DNA of 64,000 nucleotides from the NCBI RefSeq assembly GCF_008329645.1, contig NZ_CP043474.1, forward strand, positions 2,976,001 to 3,040,000, written 5' to 3'. The stretch comes from Mycolicibacterium grossiae. GTDB lineage: Bacteria > Actinomycetota > Actinomycetes > Mycobacteriales > Mycobacteriaceae. Position numbers and translations under genes: made by a program. The number at the start of each line of letters is the position of its first letter. Position 1 is the stretch's first letter. Below the pieces are notes generated by a model. The model searched no databases. It saw nothing but the letters and a program-made list of their open reading frames with translations, and was not told where the DNA came from. This document shows, in pieces, positions 34,037 to 44,128 of this stretch.

Positions 34037-34984
34037 ATGAGCCCGCGCCTGCGCCCGTACGCGCCCGTCGACGACCTGCCGCCGGGCGAGGTCGTCGAGG
34101 TCCGCTCGGTGGACGGCACCCGCCTGCACGCCGAGGTGTTCGGACCCCGCGACGGTTACCCGGTGGTGTTGGCCCACGGCATCACCTGCGCGGTGCGGGT
34201 GTGGGCCCACCAGATCACCGACCTGGCGCGTGACCACCGCGTCATCGCCTACGACCACCGCGGTCACGGCCGCAGCGGCGTGCCGCGGCGCCGCGGCGCC
34301 TACAACCTCGACTTCCTCGCCGCCGACCTCGACGCGGTGCTCGACGCGACGCTCGCGCCGGGGGAGCGGGCGGTCATCGCGGGCCACTCGATGGGTGGCA
34401 TCGCCATCCAGGCGGGGGCGCAGCGCTATCCCGCCCGGGTCCGGCAGTGCGCCGACGGCGTCGCCCTGATCAACACCACCTCCGGCGAGATCCTCCAGTA
34501 CGTCGACTTCATGGCCGTGCCGCAGCGCCTCGCCACGAGCCGGGTGCGGGCCGCGGGGCTGCTCCTCAAGCGGCTGGGCGCGGCGCCGCTGCTGCCCGGA
34601 TCCATCCAGCAGAGCCGCCGGCTGGTCTCGACGCTGGCGGTCGGCCGCGACGCCGACCCCGCGATCGCCGACGTCGTCTTCGCCCTGTTCGCGGCGACCC
34701 CGCCCCCCGGCCGCGGCGGCTGGGCCCGCGTGCTCGTCGACGCGATGGGCTCGCGGCACCTGGGGGCGGACAACCTCGTGGTGCCGACGCTCGTCATCGG
34801 CAGCCGGGGTGACCGGCTGCTGCCCGTCGCCGCGTCCCGGCGGATCGCCGCCGCGGTTCCCCATCTCGCGTCGTTCGTCGAACTCAGCGGCGGGCACTGC
34901 TCCATCCTCGAACGCCCCGACGAGGTGAACGGCCACCTGCGCGCGCTCATCGACGGGGTGCGCGCGACGCGGCTCAGCTCCTAG
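34037..34984 (+). CDS. Alpha/beta hydrolase
   Basis: 315 residues. Fold signatures: [18 protein letters not shown] (oxyanion His-Gly), [15 protein letters not shown], nucleophile Ser in [13 protein letters not shown] (GHSMG), acid in [12 protein letters not shown] and catalytic His in [13 protein letters not shown]. An esterase, lipase or C-C hydrolase; substrate unknown. ATG 34037 is supported by GGAG 5 nt upstream. Its end overlaps the convergent amine oxidase by 11 bp. Confidence 0.87.
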   Translation: MSPRLRPYAPVDDLPPGEVVEVRSVDGTRLHAEVFGPRDGYPVVLAHGITCAVRVWAHQITDLARDHRVIAYDHRGHGRSGVPRRRGAYNLDFLAADLDAVLDATLAPGERAVIAGHSMGGIAIQAGAQRYPARVRQCADGVALINTTSGEILQYVDFMAVPQRLATSRVRAAGLLLKRLGAAPLLPGSIQQSRRLVSTLAVGRDADPAIADVVFALFAATPPPGRGGWARVLVDAMGSRHLGADNLVVPTLVIGSRGDRLLPVAASRRIAAAVPHLASFVELSGGHCSILERPDEVNGHLRALIDGVRATRLSS

Positions 34985-36338
34985 TGCGGTCACCGGCGAG
35001 GTAGCGGTGCACCTCGTCGGCTGCCCGCAGGCCGGAGCGCACGGCGCCGTCGAGGAATCCCGTCCAGACGTCCGCGGTCTCGGTGCCGGCCCAGAACACG
35101 TTGCCGACGGGGGCGCGCAGCCACCTCCCGTGTCGGGTCCACGCCTGCGGCGGCACCGCGGCGGTCGGTCCGCCGGGAGCGAATTCCTCGGCGCCCCAGC
35201 AGTGGTCGAGGTAGTCGACCGGATCGGCGGCTGCGTCGCCGAACAGGTCGACGAAGCACTGCAGTGCGGCGGCACGGCGCCGCTCGGGCGGCAGCGGGTC
35301 GAACGTCCGGGCGTCGGTGAACCCCAGCAGCACGCCGGGACCCTCGTCGCCGGGGCTGACGTCGAAGGTGATGAAGACCGGTCCCTCGTCGGACAGGGCC
35401 TGACCGGACTGCCCGGCGGTGCGCCAGAACGGGGTCGGATAGGCGGCGTACGCCTTGCTCAGCCGGCCCAGCGGCCACGCGGCGGCCAGTTGCGCGTAGC
35501 CCTCGGGCAGGGCCGGGGACAGCTCGATGGCCGCGCGGTGCTCCGGCGGCACGGCGATCACCACGGCGGCGGCGCGTACGGTCCCGGTGCCGGTGTGCAC
35601 CGTGACGCCGTCGGCGTCACGCTCGATGCGCCGCACCGCCGCGCCGAGCCGGACCTCGCCGGCCAGCTGCCCGGCGACTGCGTCGGCGATCTGCTGCGTG
35701 CCGCCGGGGAAGTGGTCCTGCTGGGCGCCGCCCTGGACGTCGAGCATCGGGCCGATGCCGCCCGCCGCCTTCACGTACCGGACGGCGTGCAGCATCGAGA
35801 CGTCGGCGGGTTCGCAGCCCCACGTCACGCGCGAGACGATGGCCATCAGGTCGCGCGTCGAGGCGCCCGCGTGCACCGACCGCAGCCACGCGTCGAGCGT
35901 CACCGCGTCGAGTCGCTCGGCGGCCGGTGACGTCCACGGCGCACTCACCGACAGGCCCCGGCCCAGCCGTTCGAACCGCCACTGGATCCGCGACACGTCG
36001 ACCAGTTCGAGCAGCGACAGCTTCGGGATCGTGCTGCGGTAGGACCGCACCCGCCCGCGCCAGCGAATGAGGTTCTTGCCTCGGCCGTAGGTCGGCGCGG
36101 TGTCGCAGCCCACCTCGGCGGCCAGCGCGTGGACCGCGGTCTGGGTGGGACCGACGAACGTCGCACCGAGATCGACCGGCACCCCGGCCAGCGTGGCGGT
36201 GTGTGAGCGGCCGCCGACGCGGTCGCGGCCCTCGAGCACCACGACGTGGTGGCCGCTGCGCTCCAATTCCCGCGCTGCGGTCAGCCCGGCGAAACCGGCG
36301 CCGATCACGGCGACAACGGCCCCGGATGACGTGTCCAC
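34974..36338 (-). CDS. FAD-dependent amine oxidase (flavin monoamine oxidase family)
   Basis: 454 residues. N-terminal FAD site [39 protein letters not shown] (GxGxxG then E, then GGR), [37 protein letters not shown], and the C-terminal FAD contact [29 protein letters not shown]. It resembles mycobacterial AofH and bacterial monoamine oxidases that oxidise amines to imines/aldehydes giving hydrogen peroxide. It starts at GTG 36338, 19 bp from the divergent F420-enzyme gene. Confidence 0.88.
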   Translation of the reverse strand: MDTSSGAVVAVIGAGFAGLTAARELERSGHHVVVLEGRDRVGGRSHTATLAGVPVDLGATFVGPTQTAVHALAAEVGCDTAPTYGRGKNLIRWRGRVRSYRSTIPKLSLLELVDVSRIQWRFERLGRGLSVSAPWTSPAAERLDAVTLDAWLRSVHAGASTRDLMAIVSRVTWGCEPADVSMLHAVRYVKAAGGIGPMLDVQGGAQQDHFPGGTQQIADAVAGQLAGEVRLGAAVRRIERDADGVTVHTGTGTVRAAAVVIAVPPEHRAAIELSPALPEGYAQLAAAWPLGRLSKAYAAYPTPFWRTAGQSGQALSDEGPVFITFDVSPGDEGPGVLLGFTDARTFDPLPPERRRAAALQCFVDLFGDAAADPVDYLDHCWGAEEFAPGGPTAAVPPQAWTRHGRWLRAPVGNVFWAGTETADVWTGFLDGAVRSGLRAADEVHRYLAGDRTRS

Positions 36339-36343
36339 CCCAC

Positions 36344-36349
36344 TAGGCT
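36344..36349 (+). promoter_or_regulatory. -10 hexamer TAGGCT, leaderless F420-enzyme gene
   Basis: TAGGCT lies 8 nt before GTG 36358. Confidence 0.45.
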
Positions 36350-36357
36350 CTCACGCT

Positions 36358-37350
36358 GTGCGGGTGATGACGGCGCTGTTCGGACCGACGGATGCTCAGC
36401 AGCGGGCCGCGGCCCTGCGCGAGGCGGGCGCCAGCGGCGTCTTCACGTTCGAGGGCCCGCACGACGTGTTCACCCCGCTCACGCTGGCGTCCACCGTGGG
36501 CGGCCTGGACCTCATGACCAACGTGGCGATCGCGTTCCCGCGCAACCCCATTCACCTCGCACACCAGGCGATCGACCACCAGGTGCTCTCCGGCGGCCGG
36601 TTCACCCTCGGGCTCGGCACGCAGATCCGCACGCAGATCGAGAAGCGCTTCGGCGCCGCATTCGACCGCCCGGTGGCGCGGATGACCGAGCTGGTGGGCG
36701 CGCTGCGCGACATCTTCGCCACGTGGTCGACGGGGGAGCGGCTGGACTTCCGCGGCGAGTTCTACCGGCACACGCTGATGACGCCGAACTTCACCCCGCG
36801 CGTCATGCCCGAGACGCTGCCGCCGATCTACGTCGGTGCGCTCGGGCCGCGGCTCACCCGCGCCACCGCCGAGGTGGCCGACGGCCTGCTGGTCATGCCG
36901 TTCGGCTCCAAGCGCTTCCTGCACGAGGTGACCCTGCGCAACGTCACCGAGGGCCTCGCAGCGGCCGGGCGGGACCGCAGCGATCTCGCGATCGTGCCCG
37001 AGATCATCGTGTCGGTGACCTCGGACGCCAACCCCGACCACGCGTCCACGCGGCAACTGCTGGCCTTCTACGGGTCCACGCCGGCCTACCGGCCGGTGCT
37101 CGACACCCACGGCTGGGGTGACCTGCAACCCGAGCTGCACGCCCTGTCCAAGCAGGGCCGCTGGCGGGAGATGGGCGGGCTCATCGACGACGACGTGCTG
37201 CACACCATCGCCGCCTGCGGCACCCCGGCGCAGGTGGCCGCGCACATCGCCGACCGGGTGGCCGGCGTCGCGGACGACGTGTGCATCTACCAGCCCGGTC
37301 CGATCGACGTCGGCGCGCTCGCGCAGATCGTTGACGCGCTGCGGACGTGA
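36358..37350 (+). CDS. F420-dependent luciferase-like oxidoreductase (TIGR03617 type)
   Basis: 330 residues with the luciferase-like TIM-barrel pattern: LREAGASGVFTFEGPHDVFTPLTLASTVGGLDLMTNVAIAFPRNPIHLAHQAIDHQVLSGGRFTLGLGTQI, MTELVGALRDIFATW, FRGEFYRHTLMTPNF, LPPIYVGALGPRLTRATAEVADGLLVMPFG. This subgroup is nearly confined to F420-making actinobacteria, so F420H2 is the likely cofactor; the substrate is unknown. It lies 43 bp before the monooxygenase gene, which has its own ribosome-binding site and possible -10. Confidence 0.87.
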   Translation: MRVMTALFGPTDAQQRAAALREAGASGVFTFEGPHDVFTPLTLASTVGGLDLMTNVAIAFPRNPIHLAHQAIDHQVLSGGRFTLGLGTQIRTQIEKRFGAAFDRPVARMTELVGALRDIFATWSTGERLDFRGEFYRHTLMTPNFTPRVMPETLPPIYVGALGPRLTRATAEVADGLLVMPFGSKRFLHEVTLRNVTEGLAAAGRDRSDLAIVPEIIVSVTSDANPDHASTRQLLAFYGSTPAYRPVLDTHGWGDLQPELHALSKQGRWREMGGLIDDDVLHTIAACGTPAQVAAHIADRVAGVADDVCIYQPGPIDVGALAQIVDALRT

Positions 37351-37393
37351 CCGCCTAGGGTGGGTGGTACGCAGCGGGACCAAGGAGGCTCTC

Positions 37394-38947
37394 ATGGGCA
37401 GCGGTGACCCCCACCTCGACGCCGAGACCAGCACCGACACCGGCATTGAGGACGTCGACGTCCTGATCGTCGGCGCCGGTATTTCGGGCATCGGCGCGGC
37501 GTACCGGATCGCCGAACGCAACCCCGGCCTGCGCTACCTCGTCCTGGAACGGCGCGAGCGGATCGGCGGCACGTGGGACCTGTTCCGCTATCCCGGCATC
37601 CGCTCCGACAGCGACATCTTCACGCTGAGCTACCCGTTCGAGCCGTGGACCCGCCCGGAGAACGTCGCCGACGGCGCCGACATCCGCGAGTACCTGACCA
37701 CCACCGCGCGCAAGCACGGCATCGCCCGCCACATCCGGTTCAACACCCACGTCACGTCGGCCGAGTGGGATTCCACCACCGACACCTGGACCTTGCGTAC
37801 TCGCCCGGACGGCGCCGCCGGACCGGAGAAGGCGTACCGGGGCCGGTTCCTGTTCTGCGGTACCGGCTACTACAGCTACGACGACCCGCACCGCCCCGAC
37901 TTCCCCGGCGTGGAGGACTTCACCGGACGGGTCGTGCACCCGCAGTTCTGGCCCGAGGACCTCGACACCACGGGCAAGGACGTCGTGGTGATCGGGAGCG
38001 GCGCCACCGCGATCAGCCTGGTGCCCGCCCTGTCCCGCACGGCCGCCCACGTCACCATGCTGCAACGCTCGCCGACCTACATGATGTCGATGCCGCGCAT
38101 CGACCCGATGGTGCACGCGATCCGCAAGGTGCTGCCGCGCAAGGCCTCTCATGCGGTCGTCCGGCTGCGCAACGCGTGGTTCCACGTGCTGAGCTACTTC
38201 ATGTTCCGCAAGCTGCCCAGGTTCGGCCGCTGGCTGGTCCGCAACCGGACCATCGCCGCCCTGCCGCCGGGCTACGAGGTGGACGTGCACTTCAAGCCGC
38301 GCTACGACCCGTGGGATCAGCGCATGTGCCTGGTGCTGGACCACGATCTCTTCGAGGACATCTCCGCGGGCCGCGCCTCGGTGGTCACCGACCGCATCGA
38401 CCACTTCGACGCCGCCGGCATCGTGCTCGAGTCCGGGCAGCGGATCGACGCCGACGTCGTCGTCAGCGCCACCGGCCTCACGCTGCAGGCGCTCGGTGGC
38501 ATCGCGCTGGTGGTCGACGGCCAACCGGTGAACCCCGCCGACCGGTTCGTCTACAAGGAGTACCTGCTCGAGGACGTGCCGAACATGGCGTGGTGCATCG
38601 GCTACACCAACGCGTCGTGGACGCTGCGCGCCGACATGACCGCCAAGGCCGTCGCGAAGCTGCTCGCCTACATGGGCGAGCGTGGCTACACCCACGCCTA
38701 CCCGCACTTGGGGGACGCGGCCATCGAGGAGAAGCCCACGTTCGACCTCGAGGCCAACTACATCAAGCGGGCACCGCACGCCCTGCCGCGCTCGGGCACC
38801 CGGCGGCCGTGGCACGTCCGGCACAACTACGTGCTCGACCTGATCGACCACCGGTTCGACCACATCGAGGAGTCGATGGTGTTCGGCCGCGCGCCCGCAC
38901 CCGCCGCCCACCCGGCGCAGGACCCGGCGGGCGCCGCGGTCGGCTGA
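37394..38947 (+). CDS. Baeyer-Villiger-type flavin monooxygenase (EthA-like)
   Basis: 517 residues. FAD site VLIVGAGISGIGAAYRIAERNPGLRYLVLERRERIGGTWDLFRYPGIRSDSDIFTLSYPF, BVMO fingerprint FTGRVVHPQFWPED (FxGxxxHxxxWP), NADPH site VVVIGSGATAISLVPALS, and the DQRMCLVLDHDLFEDISAGRASVVTDRI segment found in EthA. These enzymes insert oxygen beside a ketone or oxidise sulfur; mycobacterial EthA activates ethionamide. ATG 37394 has AAGGAGG at about 8 nt. Whether it shares a pathway with the preceding F420 enzyme is not shown. Confidence 0.9.
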   Translation: MGSGDPHLDAETSTDTGIEDVDVLIVGAGISGIGAAYRIAERNPGLRYLVLERRERIGGTWDLFRYPGIRSDSDIFTLSYPFEPWTRPENVADGADIREYLTTTARKHGIARHIRFNTHVTSAEWDSTTDTWTLRTRPDGAAGPEKAYRGRFLFCGTGYYSYDDPHRPDFPGVEDFTGRVVHPQFWPEDLDTTGKDVVVIGSGATAISLVPALSRTAAHVTMLQRSPTYMMSMPRIDPMVHAIRKVLPRKASHAVVRLRNAWFHVLSYFMFRKLPRFGRWLVRNRTIAALPPGYEVDVHFKPRYDPWDQRMCLVLDHDLFEDISAGRASVVTDRIDHFDAAGIVLESGQRIDADVVVSATGLTLQALGGIALVVDGQPVNPADRFVYKEYLLEDVPNMAWCIGYTNASWTLRADMTAKAVAKLLAYMGERGYTHAYPHLGDAAIEEKPTFDLEANYIKRAPHALPRSGTRRPWHVRHNYVLDLIDHRFDHIEESMVFGRAPAPAAHPAQDPAGAAVG

Positions 38948-38964
38948 CGCTGTCGGTCAGTCCG

Positions 38965-40587
38965 TCAGTCGGTCAAGGCGATCCGCGCCGCCTCGGTGAG
39001 GCGACAGCCGCTGTCGGGCTGCTCGAACAGCACCTCGGCGCTGCGGCCCGACACGTGCAGGGCCGCAATGGTGTTGCCGAACAGCGGGCCGCTGAGGTTG
39101 CGCCACGTCAGTGGCAGCTGCGGCGAGCCGCTGCGCCGGGCCCACCAGCGGGTGACGCGGGCCGCCCGCGGTGACCACCCGAGACGGAACACCGGACGCA
39201 CGAAGGCCGGCACGTAGTTGTGCACCGGCGAACACACCAGCTGGTGCACCCGGGTGCCGGGGGCACCGGGCAGTTCCGCCCGCGCGGCGTAGCTGTGGTG
39301 CACGTCGCCGGACAGCACGCTGATGCTCGCGGGTCCACGCTCGGGCTGCGACGCCGCCCGTGCGACCAGGTCGCTGAGCCGCAGGAACGACGCCAGGAAC
39401 GCGGGCCAGTGCTCGAAGTCGGCGGCCTGGCGCACCTTCTCCGACAGCCGGCCGCGCAGACCGGGCCGGTTGGCGCCGGCCTCGTTGATGGTCTGCAGGT
39501 CGCCGATGGCGGGAGGCAGCAGCCACGGCAGGGAGGACCCGATGACGAGGTGGTCGAGGTCGGCGAGCCCGTCGTCGACCTGCTCCTCGAGCCACGCGAA
39601 CTCGCGGTCGCCGAGCATCTTGCGCTCGCCGCTCTCGAGGATCCGCGCGTTGCGCGAGTCCACCATGATGAGGCGCGTGCGTCCCAGGTCCCAACGGTAG
39701 GAGAACCGCAGCCCCTTGTCGCCGTCGACCTCGCGGTCGGCGCGGTCGGCGAGGTCGGCGAGGTGTGTCCACGTGTCGCCCTCGGCGGCCAGCACCTTGC
39801 GGTAGTCGTCGTCGGCGTCCAGCTCGTCGGGGCTGAGGTTGCCGAGGTGCTGATAGACCCAGTAGCACGCCAGTCCCGCGCGAATCCTGTCCCGCCACCA
39901 CGGTTTCCGGTTGACCTCGGCGCGCCAGGCGGCCGAGGTGTTCCAGTCGTCGCGGATGTCGTGGTCGTCGAAGATCATGGCCGTCGGCAGGGTCGACATG
40001 ATCCAGCGGATCTCCGGGTCCCCCCAGGTGTGCCGGTAGAGGCCCTCGTACTCGCCGAACGTCACGACCTCGTCGGGCGGGCGTCGCCCCGACGTCCGGC
40101 GACCGGCCAGGTGCCGGCGCGCGTCCGGGGTCAGCTCGTCGGCGTACACCTGGTCGCCGAGCAGGATCAGCACGTCGGGTCGCTCGTCGACCGGCAGTTC
40201 GGTGAGCCGCGTGGCGTAGCAGTCCAGCGCGTCCTGACCGATCTTCGCGTCGAGCTTCTCGTCGCCGGTCTTGGGGTAGCGGCAGGATCCGAAGACGATT
40301 CGCAGATCGTCGCCGGGATCGGTGCTGCGGGTGCGGATCACGCTGGGCGGGAACTCCGAACCGGGTTCCGGCCAGACGGTCGTCCCGTCGACGCGGACCT
40401 CGTATTCCGTGGCGGTGCCCGGCGTCAGACCGGTGACCGGCACCAGCGCGTAGTGGAATCCCTGGACCTCGAAGGTGGGGGCCGCGCACCCGAGGATCTC
40501 GACGGTGGACGGCCGTTCGGTCTGCACCCACACCATGGCGGTGGTGTCGCCGACGTGGCGGAGGACGGGGCCGAGCAGCAGGGTCAC
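38965..40587 (-). CDS. PhoD-like alkaline phosphatase/phosphodiesterase
   Basis: 540 residues, starting at GTG 40587 (TAGGCT 6 nt upstream; GTG 40593 is the alternative). An N-terminal beta domain (LLLGPVLRHVGDTTAMVWVQTERPSTVEI) precedes the metallophosphatase core: IVFGSCRYP, VLILLGDQVYADEL, AMIFDDHDIRDDWN, and SVLSGDVHHSYAA, which give the Asp/Asn/His metal ligands of PhoD enzymes. No Tat or Sec signal is seen, unlike Bacillus PhoD, so it may act in the cytoplasm. Substrate is a phosphodiester or monoester. Confidence 0.88.
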   Translation of the reverse strand: MTLLLGPVLRHVGDTTAMVWVQTERPSTVEILGCAAPTFEVQGFHYALVPVTGLTPGTATEYEVRVDGTTVWPEPGSEFPPSVIRTRSTDPGDDLRIVFGSCRYPKTGDEKLDAKIGQDALDCYATRLTELPVDERPDVLILLGDQVYADELTPDARRHLAGRRTSGRRPPDEVVTFGEYEGLYRHTWGDPEIRWIMSTLPTAMIFDDHDIRDDWNTSAAWRAEVNRKPWWRDRIRAGLACYWVYQHLGNLSPDELDADDDYRKVLAAEGDTWTHLADLADRADREVDGDKGLRFSYRWDLGRTRLIMVDSRNARILESGERKMLGDREFAWLEEQVDDGLADLDHLVIGSSLPWLLPPAIGDLQTINEAGANRPGLRGRLSEKVRQAADFEHWPAFLASFLRLSDLVARAASQPERGPASISVLSGDVHHSYAARAELPGAPGTRVHQLVCSPVHNYVPAFVRPVFRLGWSPRAARVTRWWARRSGSPQLPLTWRNLSGPLFGNTIAALHVSGRSAEVLFEQPDSGCRLTEAARIALTD

Positions 40588-40593
40588 CGACAC

Positions 40594-40599
40594 AGCCTA
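40594..40599 (-). promoter_or_regulatory. -10 hexamer TAGGCT, leaderless PhoD gene
   Basis: On the minus strand TAGGCT is followed by 6 nt and GTG 40587. Confidence 0.5.
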
Positions 40600-40678
40600 G
40601 TGGCGGCGAGATCCTGCCACCCGCCGAACAATCACTGCCAGCGGAAATGCCGGGTCGACCAGCACGGTTGAAGGCTGC

Positions 40679-40846
40679 ATGACGAAGTTCAGCATCACCA
40701 CCGCCATCGCAGGCGGACTCGCCGCCGCCGTGCTCGCCCTGGCTCCCGCAGCAGGCGCCGGCATCGATCGCCAGCAGTGGCTCGACGACATCCAGCAGAA
40801 GGCCACGGTCGGCGCCGCGACGTCGGTCGTGGGGAACGGCCGCTAG
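40679..40846 (+). CDS. 55-residue secreted mini-protein
   Basis: ATG 40679 encodes MTKFSITTAIAGGLAAAVLALAPAAGAGIDRQQWLDDIQQKATVGAATSVVGNGR. The first 26 residues are a standard Sec signal peptide with cleavage near AGA/GI, leaving a mature peptide of about 28 residues. Short mycobacterial secreted proteins begin in the same way. Its TAG shares CTAG with the convergent gene. Role unknown. No clear ribosome-binding site or -10 was found. Confidence 0.65.
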   Translation: MTKFSITTAIAGGLAAAVLALAPAAGAGIDRQQWLDDIQQKATVGAATSVVGNGR

Positions 40847-41957
40847 TCGGCCACGCTCAGCCAGTCGGCGAAGCCCGACGGATCGTGGCGTCCCAGCGCG
40901 CCGTGCTCGAACAAGCCCCACCCCTCGGCCGGCGCGCGGTCGCCCTCGTGGCAGACGGCCCGCCCGACGTGATCGATGACGCCGAAACCGGCCCGGCCCA
41001 CGATGGCCGGGTCGGTCATGTCGTAGGTCAGTCGCTCGGTGAACCTCTCGCCGCGCCACACGCCGTGGATCCAGTCCGCGTCGCCGCCGTAACCGCCGCC
41101 GACGTGGATGGGCACCGGCAGTTTCGACTCGACGTCGAAGCGGACCGCGCTGCCGTCGGCCGCGGTCGCATCGATCGTCGCGCCGGTCGGGATGCGGGTA
41201 CCGGACCGGTAGTGGATCCTCACCCGCGGCCAGCCGAGTTGCTCGATGCGCCCGTCCTTCCAGATGCGCGTGCAGTCGTTGAGCGACCGGAAGCCACTCG
41301 GGTCCTCCTGGATGATGAGGACGATCGAGAAGTCGTCGAAGGCCATCGGTACGTAGAGCCACCACATGCCCTCGAACGGGGGATCGGCGGGCCGGCCGGC
41401 GGGTTCGGATTCACCGATGGGGCGGATGCCCCAGGACCGGTCCCGCGAGCCGAGCCACACGTCCGGATCGACGGCGATCTCCTCGCCGTCGATCGTCAGA
41501 GATCCGCTCCACGAACCCAATTGGGCGAAGCGCTGCGCGTCGAGGGTCACCCGGGTGCCGGTGCGTAGCACGTGGCGCTGCTCCTGGACGACGTCGAACA
41601 GGCCCGTCCAGGTCAGGTCGGCGGCGATGCCCTCGGTCTCCTCGAGCACGATGCGCAGTCGGTGCAGCGGCTCGGCAACCTCGACGCGGTAGTTCACCAC
41701 GTGCTGGTGCAGTCGGTCGCCGTCGATGGCGTCCGAGAGGTGCACGGCGGTCTGCACGTCCCCTCGCCGGACGAGGAAGAAGGCGTCCTTCACCCCGAGG
41801 TTGGGGTAGTACCCCAGCCCGGTGATGACGAAGACGTCGCCGGTGCGGTCGTGGGCGTTGAAGTAGGAACGGTCGTAGAAGTTGCGGTCCGAGCTTCCCG
41901 GCCAGGCGATGGGTTGCGGGATCTGGTGTACCGGGAACTCGTCCATGGGTCCGAGCA

Positions 41958-41958
<1 letters not shown>
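40843..41958 (-). CDS. DUF7064/DUF7065-type protein paired with a phosphotransferase
   Basis: 371 residues from ATG 41958, which overlaps the upstream stop by one base (TGATG) and is preceded by AGGAGAGG. FYDRSYFNAHDRTGDVFVITGLGYYPNLGVKDAFFLVRRGD, the DRSWGIRPIGESE motif in the middle, and MWWLYVPMAFDDFSIVLIIQEDPSGFRSLNDCTRIW are typical of a large family of unknown function in mycobacteria and some proteobacteria (DUF7064/7065, from memory). The length and beta-rich pattern suggest two lipocalin-like barrels, as in AttH/CrtC-type proteins; this is inference. It is in an operon with an APH-type kinase-like protein. Confidence 0.75.
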
Positions 41959-43118
<1,160 letters not shown>

Positions 43119-43120
43119 TT

Positions 43121-43139
43121 ACGATACGGTGAGTAGCGT
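43121..43139. promoter_or_regulatory. Inverted repeat ACGATAC-N5-GTAGCGT, candidate TetR operator
   Basis: The halves match with one mismatch (ACGATAC against ACGCTAC). It fills the 40-bp divergent gap between the phosphotransferase operon and the TetR gene and ends next to ATG 43141, so binding would block both. Confidence 0.6.
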
Positions 43140-43140
43140 T

Positions 43141-43743
43141 ATGAAAGCAGACCCACCCCCGGTTGTCGAGAGTCCCGCCGCTGGACGTCCGCGCGACCCT
43201 CGCATCGACGCTGCCATACTGGCGGCCACCGCGGAGCTGCTCGCCGAGATCGGCTACGCCAACCTGACGATGGCCGCCGTCGCCGACCGCGCGGGCACCA
43301 CCAAGACTGCGCTGTACCGACGGTGGTCGAGCAAGGCCGAGCTGGTGCACGAGGCGGCATTCCCCTCGGCGCCGACCGCGCTGACCCAACCCGAGGGCGA
43401 CGTGACCGCCGACGTGCGCGCCATGATCGAGGCGACGCGCGACGTCTTCGTCAGCCCGGTGGTGCGGGCGGCGCTCCCCGGGTTGATCGCCGACATGGCC
43501 GACGACGCCGATTTGAACGCCCGGGTGATGGCGCGGTTCGTCGGCCTGTTCGAGATGGTGCGCGTCCGGCTGGCGCATGCCATCGACCGCGGCGAGGTGC
43601 ACCCGGACGTCCTTCCGGAACGGCTCATCGAAATCATCGGCGGCGCAACGCTCCTGCGGCTGCTCCTGGTGCCCGGCGGCGATCTCGACGACGCGTGGGT
43701 CGACCAGACCGCGGCGATCGTCACCCACGGCGTCACGGCGTGA
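43141..43743 (+). CDS. TetR-family transcriptional regulator
   Basis: 200 residues. N-terminal helix-turn-helix AAILAATAELLAEIGYANLTMAAVADRAGTTKTALYRRWSSKAELVHEA and an all-helical C-terminal ligand domain of the TetR_C type (DVRAMIEATRDVFVSPVVRAALPGLIADMADD). It probably represses itself and the divergent phosphotransferase-DUF7064 operon through the inverted repeat between them. Ligand unknown. Confidence 0.9.
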   Translation: MKADPPPVVESPAAGRPRDPRIDAAILAATAELLAEIGYANLTMAAVADRAGTTKTALYRRWSSKAELVHEAAFPSAPTALTQPEGDVTADVRAMIEATRDVFVSPVVRAALPGLIADMADDADLNARVMARFVGLFEMVRVRLAHAIDRGEVHPDVLPERLIEIIGGATLLRLLLVPGGDLDDAWVDQTAAIVTHGVTA

Positions 43744-43746
43744 CAG

Positions 43747-43752
43747 TACCGT
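43747..43752 (+). promoter_or_regulatory. -10 hexamer TACCGT, leaderless start
   Basis: TACCGT lies 6 nt before ATG 43759. Confidence 0.5.
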
Positions 43753-43758
43753 TGTGGC

Positions 43759-44103
43759 ATGTACGTGCAGTTCACCCTGAACGACGAAGAAGGGGTGCCC
43801 GAGGTCTACTCGACCCCGCCCTTCACCGATGACGCCGACGGGCGTGCCGAGACCGCCCGGGTGGTCGTCGACCCCGTCGGCCGGCCCGAGGGTGACCGGG
43901 CCGGGGTGCTGCTGACGATGACGATCGGCGAAGCCCTGATCCTCGGTCGCAGGATCACCGAGGTCGCCGAGCAGGCGGCCGAAGGCCGCTTCAGCAGGCG
44001 CGGAACGCAGTGGCGCCGGGAAATCCAGGACCGCCGGCGGCGGGAGGCCTGGAACGTCCTGATGGCCGGGTCCGAGGACGAGCCGCCCGCGGACTCCCGG
44101 TGA
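43759..44103 (+). CDS. Conserved hypothetical protein, 114 residues
   Basis: MYVQFTLNDEEGVPEVYSTPPFTDDADGRAETARVVVDPVGRPEGDRAGVLLTMTIGEALILGRRITEVAEQAAEGRFSRRG.. has no domain I can name. The N-terminal half is probably beta-stranded and the middle (MTIGEALILGRRITEVAEQA) helical; the tail is basic then acidic. There is no signal peptide. It appears to be transcribed on its own from a leaderless promoter directly after the TetR gene. Confidence 0.75.
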   Translation: MYVQFTLNDEEGVPEVYSTPPFTDDADGRAETARVVVDPVGRPEGDRAGVLLTMTIGEALILGRRITEVAEQAAEGRFSRRGTQWRREIQDRRRREAWNVLMAGSEDEPPADSR

Positions 44104-44128
44104 CGCGGCTCCCGATGACGCGGCGAGT

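Noticed and set aside
38948..38965. Short GTCAGTC-like repeats between the convergent monooxygenase and PhoD genes
   Set aside because: The copies are 7 bp, irregular and partly coding; no structure or motif is supported.
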